NCBI RefSeq assembly: GCF_040822065.1
Contig: NZ_CP162005.1
Coordinates: 4,712,001-4,776,000, forward strand
Reading direction: 5' to 3'
Source: Pedobacter sp. WC2423
GTDB taxonomy: Bacteria; Bacteroidota; Bacteroidia; Sphingobacteriales; Sphingobacteriaceae
Length of the DNA: 64,000 bases
Below the pieces are notes generated by a model, which did no database searches, was not told the DNA's origin, and saw nothing but the letters and a program-made list of their open reading frames with translations. The translations under genes were made by a program, and so were the position numbers. Within the stretch, counting starts at the first letter, position 1. Each line of letters begins with the position of its first letter. Positions 33,615 through 39,970 of this stretch are shown here, piece after piece.

Positions 33615-34976
33615 ATGAAACTAAAATACATACTCATCGCTGTAGGAGCGCTTATTGTCTTATTGATCGCCGGTAAAGTAACCGGAGTAATAGGCGGTGA
33701 TAAAGCTGAAAAAGTTACGATAGAAAAAACAAAAACCAGGAACATTATTGAAACTGTTACTGCAAGTGGTAAAATTAAACCGGAAACAGAAGTTAAGGTG
33801 AGTTCTGAGGTATCTGGTGAGGTTGTCGAATTACGCGTTAAAGAAGGTGATATTGTTAAAAAAGGTCAGCTTTTGTTTAGAATCAGACCAGACGTATTGA
33901 AATCTGGTTTGGACAGGGCCAGTGCAACTTATAGCGCACAGAAAGCTTCTGTTGGATCAGCAGCACAGCAACTGAAACAATCAGAGGCTAACTTTGTCAA
34001 TCAGGAAGCGATCTACAAACGTAACGTAGAACTGTTTAAAAAGAAAGTGATCTCAGTTTCAGAATATGATGCAGCTAAAGCTGCTTATGTGACAGGCAAA
34101 ACGAATTTGGACGGTGCAAAACAATCTCTGATTGCCGCTAAGTATAATCTTGCACAGACGGGTGCGGGTGTTCAGGAAGCGAGTGCAAACCTGGCAAAAG
34201 CCACAGTTTTTTCACCAGTTGATGGGGTAATCTCTAAATTGTCTGTGGAACTTGGAGACAGGGTTTTAGGAACGGCTCAGTTTGCAGGTACAGAATTAAT
34301 GCGTATTTCTAACCTGAACACGATGGAAGTAAACGTTGATGTCAATGAAAATGATATTAACCGTGTCAATGTAGGTGACAATGCCGCCATTCAGGTAGAT
34401 GCTTTCGATGACAAGAAGTTTAAAGGCGTGGTTACTGAAATAGCCAGTTCTTCTAAAGATATTGCAGTAGCAGCAACAACAGTTGATCAGGTGACTAACT
34501 TTGTGGTAAAGGTTCGGATCTCGGCAGATTCTTATACTGGAATTAAAGGCGGAGCAAAAGATTTGCCTTCTCCATTCAGACCAGGTTTATCAGCCACAGT
34601 TGATATTGAAAGTTCTTCTGTAAAAAGCTTGTCGGTTCCGATTATGGCCGTATTTGTGGAAGGCCTTAAAAAGGATGCTGGTAAAGAAGGTAGTGGAGAT
34701 AAAGCAGAAGACCCTGATGCTGACAAACAGAAAAGCAAACTGAACGATAAAGCAATTAAACAGTATGTATATACGTATGCTGATGGTAAAGTGAAAAAAG
34801 TTGAAGTAACAACCGGTATTCAGGACGATAAGTATATCCAGATTAAAAGTGGATTGAAAGAAGGAACAGAAATTGTAAGTGGCCCGTACTCAACCGTTCA
34901 GAATAAGCTGAAAGACGGAATGAAAGTAGAAAAAGACATTAAAGATCAGTCAGTTTCTAAATCTGAGAAAAAGTAA
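33615..34976 (+). CDS. Efflux periplasmic adaptor subunit (MFP/HlyD, MacA-like)
   Basis: A 453-residue membrane fusion protein. N-terminal membrane anchor LKYILIAVGALIVLLIAGKV; biotinyl-lipoyl-like domain with GKIKPETEVKVSSEVSGEVV and VKEGDIVKKGQLLFRI; helical hairpin (about 95-200) with a coiled-coil heptad look; then second lipoyl half ATVFSPVDGVISKLSVELGD and a beta-barrel domain. A Lys/Asp-rich insert near residues 350-375 is unusual. Its partners are the TolC-like protein directly upstream and an ABC or RND pump not in this window; MacA-like adaptors usually pair with a MacB-type ABC protein. Confidence 0.9.
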   Translation: MKLKYILIAVGALIVLLIAGKVTGVIGGDKAEKVTIEKTKTRNIIETVTASGKIKPETEVKVSSEVSGEVVELRVKEGDIVKKGQLLFRIRPDVLKSGLDRASATYSAQKASVGSAAQQLKQSEANFVNQEAIYKRNVELFKKKVISVSEYDAAKAAYVTGKTNLDGAKQSLIAAKYNLAQTGAGVQEASANLAKATVFSPVDGVISKLSVELGDRVLGTAQFAGTELMRISNLNTMEVNVDVNENDINRVNVGDNAAIQVDAFDDKKFKGVVTEIASSSKDIAVAATTVDQVTNFVVKVRISADSYTGIKGGAKDLPSPFRPGLSATVDIESSSVKSLSVPIMAVFVEGLKKDAGKEGSGDKAEDPDADKQKSKLNDKAIKQYVYTYADGKVKKVEVTTGIQDDKYIQIKSGLKEGTEIVSGPYSTVQNKLKDGMKVEKDIKDQSVSKSEKK

Positions 34977-35008
34977 GACAGGCTGTTCGCAATAAATTAA
35001 GTAATTTG

Positions 35009-35040
35009 TCCCGGTTTAAAACATTAAGCCGGGATTTTTT
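35009..35040 (+). terminator. Terminator of the TolC-adaptor pair
   Basis: TCCCGG-TTTA / TAAG-CCGGGA stem followed by six T, 32 bases behind the adaptor stop and 9 bases before the gpsA start. Confidence 0.75.
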
Positions 35041-35048
35041 ATTTATAT

Positions 35049-36050
35049 ATGATGATACCAAGAGTCGCAATGATTGGTGGCGGTAGTTGGGCAACTGCGG
35101 TCATAAAGATGCTTTCAGATAATCTTACCGAAAAAGAGATCTATTGGTGGCTGCGTGATACCGCATCAATTGCACACCTGAAGCAATACAAACACAATCC
35201 AAAATACCTGAGCTCTGTCGAGCTGAGAATACCAGAAAATAATATATCTAATGATATTTGTGAAATTATTAAACAAGCAGATTATATTATTCTGAATGTC
35301 CCGGCTGCCTTTCTTAAAGAATCCCTGAGTGGGGTTACACCGGAAATGTTAGCGGGTAAAAAAATAGTTTCAGCCATTAAAGGAATCGTCCCTGATGAAA
35401 ATCAGATTATCGGTGAATTTATGAATGAAAAATTCCATGTTCCTTTAGATCATATCCTGGTGATCAGCGGACCCTGTCATGCAGAAGAAGTTGCGCTGGA
35501 AAAATTATCTTACCTGACCATAGCGTCCATTAACCTGGAAACTGCAGGTAAATTCTCCAGATTATTAAATACAAGATATATCAAAACCAACATATCAGAT
35601 GATATTTTCGGTACTGAATATGCTGCGGTACTAAAGAATATTTATGCAGTAGCCAGCGGAATTTGTCATGGAATAGGTTATGGCGATAACTTTCAGGCCG
35701 TTTTAATTTCTAATGCGATCCGGGAAATCAACCGGTTTGTTGAAGCCGTACACCCAATTAGCCGTGATATCAAAGAATCAGCTTACCTGGGAGATCTGTT
35801 GGTTACCGCCTATTCCCAATTTAGCCGTAACCGGACATTCGGTAATATGATAGGAAAAGGGTATACTGTTAAATCTGCACAATTAGAGATGAACATGATT
35901 GCTGAAGGCTATTATGCGGCAAGCTGTATGCACGTGATCAACAAAAAATACAAGGTAGAGATGCCTATCTGCCGGGCAGTTTATGCTATCCTTTATGAGC
36001 GTCATTCTCCGCAAATTGAAATGGCTTTATTGACTGAACAATTAAATTAA
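35049..36050 (+). CDS. gpsA: Glycerol-3-phosphate dehydrogenase [NAD(P)+]
   Basis: A 333-residue cytoplasmic enzyme making sn-glycerol 3-phosphate for phospholipids. The N-terminal nucleotide site is VAMIGGGSWATAVIKML (the usual GxGxWGTA with Ala for Gly), then YIILNVPAAFLKESL, ISGPCHAEEVA (substrate region) and the catalytic Lys in AAVLKNIYAVASGICHGIGY, with the end containing MIAEGYYAASCMHVIN. It starts directly behind a terminator, so a promoter would have to overlap it; none is obvious. Confidence 0.93.
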   Translation: MMIPRVAMIGGGSWATAVIKMLSDNLTEKEIYWWLRDTASIAHLKQYKHNPKYLSSVELRIPENNISNDICEIIKQADYIILNVPAAFLKESLSGVTPEMLAGKKIVSAIKGIVPDENQIIGEFMNEKFHVPLDHILVISGPCHAEEVALEKLSYLTIASINLETAGKFSRLLNTRYIKTNISDDIFGTEYAAVLKNIYAVASGICHGIGYGDNFQAVLISNAIREINRFVEAVHPISRDIKESAYLGDLLVTAYSQFSRNRTFGNMIGKGYTVKSAQLEMNMIAEGYYAASCMHVINKKYKVEMPICRAVYAILYERHSPQIEMALLTEQLN

Positions 36051-36158
36051 AACAATATAATTATCAGATTGTTATTTAGGTTATACCGTTGTATATATAC
36101 CAGTCGAATAAAGAAGAGTCTGGATAGCTGCCAATGGAAAACTTAAAAAATCTATAAT

Positions 36159-36476
36159 ATGAATAAGAAATATTTAGTGGGTTTATTAACCCTGGCATTG
36201 ATTGGTACAGTTTCTCTTTCTACTCAGGCGCAGGAAAAAAAGAAATCAGTTGGGGAGAAAATCGAACATACAGCTTCATCGGTTGGTAATAAAACAGCAG
36301 AAGTAGCCGTAAAAGGAGTTTCAAAAGTAGGAGACAAAACTTATAAAGGTAAAGTTGCACCAGATGGTTCGGATGTTTATATCAACGGAAAAAACCGTAA
36401 ATACTACATCAATAAAAAAGGAGCTAAAGTTTATCTTAAGGCTTCTCAAATCAAAGACAAACCAGCTGGCAAATAA
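36159..36476 (+). CDS. Small secreted basic protein
   Basis: A 105-residue protein with a signal peptide (MNKKYLVGLLTLALIGTVSL, cleavage near TQAQ). The mature part is Lys-rich: a helical stretch EKIEHTASSVGNKTAEVAVK, then KGKVAPDGSDVYINGKNRKY and the motif YINKKGAKVYLKASQIK. The YxNKKGxKVYxK pattern recalls the 'basic adaptor' repeat seen in small secreted Bacteroidota proteins; this is a weak match by eye. Function unknown. It is a single gene with its own terminator. Confidence 0.75.
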   Translation: MNKKYLVGLLTLALIGTVSLSTQAQEKKKSVGEKIEHTASSVGNKTAEVAVKGVSKVGDKTYKGKVAPDGSDVYINGKNRKYYINKKGAKVYLKASQIKDKPAGK

Positions 36477-36498
36477 GTCAGACCTTAAAATAACTTCA

Positions 36499-36528
36499 AT
36501 CCGGATCAGACGATCCGGATTTTTTTTG
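36499..36528 (+). terminator. Terminator of the small secreted protein gene
   Basis: AATCCGGATC / GATCCGGATT stem with a 3-base loop followed by eight T, 22 bases after the stop. Confidence 0.92.
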
Positions 36529-36626
36529 TCTCTTTTTTATCTTTAAATTTAATACGTTTTCCTACCGGTGAGCCTTTAACCTGTTTAAACTGAAACAAAC
36601 TTACCGGCATGATTTTTTTATAATTT

Positions 36627-38339
36627 ATGCTGACCATGAAACCAAAAACATCATTATCAAACCTGTTGCTGATCCCTCTTTGTCTGGGGCTCCTGGTTTA
36701 CTTTACAACAAACGCAAGCGGGCAGGAATTAAACCAGTTCAAGCACGCTGCGGTCGTTACTGCGCATCCCGAAGCCTCCAAGGTTGGCGTTGCGATCATT
36801 AAACGCGGTGGAAATGCAATTGACGCGGCAATAGCCGTACAATTCGCTTTGGCAGTAGTTTATCCGAATGCTGGAAATATCGGTGGCGGTGGTTTCCTGG
36901 TTTACAGAGGTAAAGGTGGAGATTCAGACGCCCTTGATTATAGAGAAAAAGCTCCTGAAAAAGCTTCCAGAGATATGTATCTGGATGCTCAGGGTAATGC
37001 AATTACAGATAAAAGCTTATATGGTGCATTAGCATCAGGAATTCCCGGAACAGTTGACGGGATGGTTAAAGCCTATAATAAATATGGTAAATTAAGCTGG
37101 AAAAAAGATATTCAGCCTGCCATAGATCTGGCACAGAATGGATTCCAGATTACTGCGCAGCAAGCCTCAGAATTAAACAGTCATAAAGAAAGGTTTTTAA
37201 AATATAACAATAAGCCAATAGCCTTTGTTAAAAATGATTTATGGAAAACCGGTGACTTATTGAGGCAACCACAACTTGCAAAAACGTTGAAACTCATCAG
37301 AGATAATGGTAGAAAAGGCTTTTACGAGGGGCCGGTTGCAGCTGCAATTGTAGCCTCTATGCAAAATACCAGCGGTGTAATCAGTACAAAAGACTTAAAA
37401 GAGTACCAGTCCGTATGGAGAAAAACCGTATCCGGTAAATATAAAAACTATACAGTAATCTCTATGCCTCCACCATCCAGTGGTGGTATTGCATTAATTA
37501 CGATGCTCAAACAAGTAAGTAATTACCCCTTAAAAAAGTGGGGCTTTCAAAGAGATTCTACCGTTCAGTTAATGGTTGAAGTAGAACGCAGGGCCTATGC
37601 AGACCGTGCCAGCTATCTGGGTGATCCGGATTTCTTTAAAGTGCCTCAAACAGCGCTGTTAAATCCTGAATATATCAATTCAAGAACTAAAGGGATCAGC
37701 TTTAACAAAGCTACCCCAAGCTCCGAGGTCAAACCCGGTACCTTTCCTTTAAAAGAAAGCGAGCAAACTACCCATTATTCCATCGTAGACAATGCGGGTA
37801 ATGCAGTATCAGCGACAACGACTTTAAATGGCTCTTACGGCTCGCTTGTTGTTGTTGATGGTGGAGGCTTCATCATGAACAATGAAATGGATGATTTCTC
37901 CGTTAAACCAGGTACCCCAAACATGTACGGTTTAGTTGGTGGAGAAGCAAATTCTATTGTTCCCGGCAAAAGGATGCTGAGCTCAATGACCCCTACCATC
38001 ATTGAAGAAGATGGAAAACTAAGAATGGTAGTCGGTACACCCGGCGGATCAACCATTATCACTTCAGTTTTCCAGACGATTCTTAACGTATTGGAATTCG
38101 GAAAAACCATGCAGCAGGCAGTTGCAGCCCCAAGATTCCACCATCAGTGGCTACCTGATGAAGTTTTTGCAGAGAAAGGCGCCATCGATGACGCTACAAG
38201 AATTAAATTAGAGTATAAAGGTTATAAAATAACAGAACGCAGCCCTATGGGACGCGTTGATGCCATCCTGATCAAATCTGACGGAACCCTGGAAACAGGA
38301 GCAGACCCAAGAGGTAACGATAAAGGCCTCGGCTACTAG
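36627..38339 (+). CDS. ggt: Gamma-glutamyltransferase
   Basis: A 570-residue periplasmic N-terminal nucleophile hydrolase that cleaves glutathione and other gamma-glutamyl compounds. A signal peptide (LLLIPLCLGLLVYFTTNASG) precedes the large subunit with HPEASKVGVAIIKRGGNAID and NIGGGGFLVYR. The self-cleavage site and nucleophile Thr is at about residue 381 in ESEQTTHYSIVD. The small subunit has NGSYGSLVVVDGGGFIMNNE, MDDFS and PGGSTIITSVFQTILNVLE. An alternate start 6 bases downstream (MKPKTSL) is possible. It is followed by a very long hairpin that looks like its terminator. Confidence 0.94.
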   Translation: MLTMKPKTSLSNLLLIPLCLGLLVYFTTNASGQELNQFKHAAVVTAHPEASKVGVAIIKRGGNAIDAAIAVQFALAVVYPNAGNIGGGGFLVYRGKGGDSDALDYREKAPEKASRDMYLDAQGNAITDKSLYGALASGIPGTVDGMVKAYNKYGKLSWKKDIQPAIDLAQNGFQITAQQASELNSHKERFLKYNNKPIAFVKNDLWKTGDLLRQPQLAKTLKLIRDNGRKGFYEGPVAAAIVASMQNTSGVISTKDLKEYQSVWRKTVSGKYKNYTVISMPPPSSGGIALITMLKQVSNYPLKKWGFQRDSTVQLMVEVERRAYADRASYLGDPDFFKVPQTALLNPEYINSRTKGISFNKATPSSEVKPGTFPLKESEQTTHYSIVDNAGNAVSATTTLNGSYGSLVVVDGGGFIMNNEMDDFSVKPGTPNMYGLVGGEANSIVPGKRMLSSMTPTIIEEDGKLRMVVGTPGGSTIITSVFQTILNVLEFGKTMQQAVAAPRFHHQWLPDEVFAEKGAIDDATRIKLEYKGYKITERSPMGRVDAILIKSDGTLETGADPRGNDKGLGY

Positions 38340-38351
38340 TTTGTCCATGAA

Positions 38352-38446
38352 AAATAAAAAAGTCTATGCTAACATGCCGGCACTGCGTTATCTTGCCCCT
38401 TCAGGCAAGTAGCGCCGTCGGCATGTTAGCATAGACTTTTTTATTT
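38352..38446. repeat. Long terminator-like hairpin with 28-bp arms (H2)
   Basis: Arms 38352-38379 and 38419-38446 are perfectly complementary (28 bp). The left arm starts AAATAAAAAAG and the right ends CTTTTTTATTT, so the outside looks like a bidirectional terminator. The 39-base centre is itself structured, with CTTGCC / GGCAAG around CCTTCA and GCG-type bases outside it. It lies 12 bases after the ggt stop. The stem is about three times longer than ordinary terminators in this window. Confidence 0.75.
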
Positions 38447-38467
38447 CCTTATGGCTAAATTAAGGTC

Positions 38468-38488
38468 AAAAAAAAACAGCCCGATAAA
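38468..38488 (-). terminator. Distal half of the helicase terminator, cut off by the IS
   Basis: Nine A (38468-38476) followed by CAGCCCGA (38477-38484) and TAAA (38485-38488, target duplication). On the minus strand this is the second half of a stem plus a T-run. Its partner TCGGGCTG is at 39939-39946 on the other side of the IS element. Without the IS and one TAAA copy the sequence would be a perfect 8-bp stem with a 4-base loop and a T9 tail. Confidence 0.8.
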
Positions 38489-38493
38489 TGAAG

Positions 38494-38531
38494 TGCCCCC
38501 AAAAAGTTAGACACTTATTGGGGGCATTTTT
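38494..38531 (+). terminator. Terminator-like hairpin at the left end of the IS
   Basis: TGCCCCCAA (38494-38502, inside the inverted repeat) pairs with TTGGGGGCA (38518-38526) and is followed by TTTTT directly before the orfA ATG at 38532. Transcripts entering from outside would form this hairpin, which would end transcription and also hide the GGGGG that is the only ribosome-binding candidate for orfA. Confidence 0.7.
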
Positions 38532-39077
38532 ATGAATAGAAAAACAAAGTTTAGTTTAAGCTTCAAGGAAGCTTTGGTGAAGGAGGTTGTTTCCGGGTCA
38601 ATCGGATCAAGGGAACTTTCCAGAAAGCATGGCATCAACGACCGATACCTACGCCGTCTGGTCAAGAATTACGAGGACCGTGGTAGCTTGAGCCATCAGC
38701 AGGGCAATAATATATACGACAAGGCACTCAAGGTTGCATGCGTTCTTTCGGTGATAAAAAAGCGTTTATCTTTGAGCGAGGCGGCCACATGTTTCGGGAT
38801 CCCCAGCGACAGCACCATCGTCCACTGGATGAAGCTCTATGGTGAATTTGGCGAGGAAGGTCTTGAAACTACCAAAGTTGGCCGTTCAAAGAATATGTCG
38901 GCACCAGATAACAACAGGATAAAAAAGAAGAAGGATCCATTAGATCCACAGGCAGCTTTGCAGGAGGAGCTGGAGTTCCTACGTGCAGAAAATGCATATC
39001 TAAAAAAGCTAAGTGCCTTAATTCAACAGGAAAAGTCCAAAGCGCGCGAACCAAAGCCAAAGCGGTCGAAGAATTAA
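38532..39077 (+). CDS. IS3-family transposase OrfA
   Basis: A 181-residue DNA-binding part of the transposase. It has two helix-turn-helix-like regions: residues about 8-40 (FKEALVKEVVSGSIGSRELS and KHGINDRYLRRLV) and about 70-105 (LSLSEAATCFGIPSDSTIVH). The C-terminus has a leucine-zipper-like stretch (LQEELEFLRAENAYLKKLSA) for dimer formation. At codons 158-159 lies A-AAA-AAG (39002-39008), the standard IS3 -1 frameshift site leading into orfB. Confidence 0.9.
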   Translation: MNRKTKFSLSFKEALVKEVVSGSIGSRELSRKHGINDRYLRRLVKNYEDRGSLSHQQGNNIYDKALKVACVLSVIKKRLSLSEAATCFGIPSDSTIVHWMKLYGEFGEEGLETTKVGRSKNMSAPDNNRIKKKKDPLDPQAALQEELEFLRAENAYLKKLSALIQQEKSKAREPKPKRSKN

Positions 39078-39103
39078 GGCATACCTATGACCTGCATCTA
39101 TTA

Positions 39104-39892
39104 TTGTCTGCTTCTGAACTGGCGCGGAGCACGTTCTACTATCACCTTAAACATGCTAAAGAAGATAGGTATGCACCTGCCAGGAAGCTGATCTCCGATA
39201 TCTTTCACAGACACAGGGGGCGTTATGGATATCGGCGGATAACGGCAGCGCTCAAGCAACAGGGCTGTACGATCAACCACAAAACGGTGTCAAGGATTAT
39301 GGGCGAACTTGGGCTAAAATGTACACTGAGGCCTAAAAGATACCGATCCTATAAGGGAGACCATGGAAGGATTGCGCCCGATCTGGTGAGGCGAGGTTTC
39401 AAAACCGAGCTGCCGAACCAAAAGTGGGTCACTGATGTTACGGAATTTGCAGTGGCAGGCCAGAAACTCTATCTCTCCCCGATACTCGATCTCTACAATT
39501 CAGAGATCATTTCTTATCATCTAGACGTCCGGCCCAATTACGGGCTGGTCGGCAGAATGGTAGAAATGGCATTTGAAAAACATGCCGACCTCAACGGCCT
39601 AATACTGCATTCCGACCAGGGATGGCACTATCAGATGAAATCCTATCAGCGTGCGCTAGAAAAGAAGGGGGTGCTACAGAGCATGTCCAGAAAAGGCAAC
39701 TGCCTGGACAATGCGGTAATGGAGAACTTCTTCGGAATACTAAAATCAGAACTATTCTACGTGAAAAAATATACATCAGTCGAAGAACTCAAAACAGATA
39801 TCAAAAGTTATATTGAATACTACAACAATGACAGGATCAAAATGAAACTAAATGCAAAAAGTCCGGTACAATACCGGACTCTTGCAGCCTAA
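39104..39892 (+). CDS. IS3-family transposase OrfB (DDE integrase domain)
   Basis: The catalytic domain of the transposase. RHRGRYGYRRITAALKQQG is the HTH_21-type start; the DDE residues are in QKWVTDVTEFAV (first Asp), LILHSDQGWHYQ (second Asp) and MENFFGILKSELFY (Glu). The C-terminal IEYYNNDRIKMKL is typical of IS3. The frame is -1 relative to orfA and is open back to the slippery site at 39002, so the natural product is probably an OrfAB fusion of about 453 residues. A separate start is a TTG at 39104. Confidence 0.92.
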   Translation: MSASELARSTFYYHLKHAKEDRYAPARKLISDIFHRHRGRYGYRRITAALKQQGCTINHKTVSRIMGELGLKCTLRPKRYRSYKGDHGRIAPDLVRRGFKTELPNQKWVTDVTEFAVAGQKLYLSPILDLYNSEIISYHLDVRPNYGLVGRMVEMAFEKHADLNGLILHSDQGWHYQMKSYQRALEKKGVLQSMSRKGNCLDNAVMENFFGILKSELFYVKKYTSVEELKTDIKSYIEYYNNDRIKMKLNAKSPVQYRTLAA

Positions 39893-39934
39893 TTTTTTAA
39901 AGTTAAATTTGTCTAACTTTTTGGGGGCACTTCA

Positions 39935-39946
39935 TAAATCGGGCTG
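39935..39946 (-). terminator. Proximal half of the helicase terminator
   Basis: TAAA (target duplication) and TCGGGCTG (39939-39946). On the minus strand this is CAGCCCGA, 24 bases after the helicase stop. The complementary half and the T-run are on the far side of the IS. Confidence 0.8.
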
Positions 39947-39970
39947 CTTAATTTTATATTTGGGTTGTGA

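Larger units (their letters stand above)
38489..39934 (+). mobile_element. IS3-family insertion sequence (IS150-like), intact
   Basis: A 1446-bp element with 25-bp perfect terminal inverted repeats (38489-38513 and 39910-39934), starting TGAAGTGCCCCC and ending GGGGGCACTTCA, with the 5'-TG...CA-3' ends normal for IS3. Direct repeats TAAA flank it (38485-38488 and 39935-39938). It carries orfA and orfB with an A6G slippery site, no internal stop or deletion, so it looks recently active. It is inserted in the loop of a Rho-independent terminator. Confidence 0.93.
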
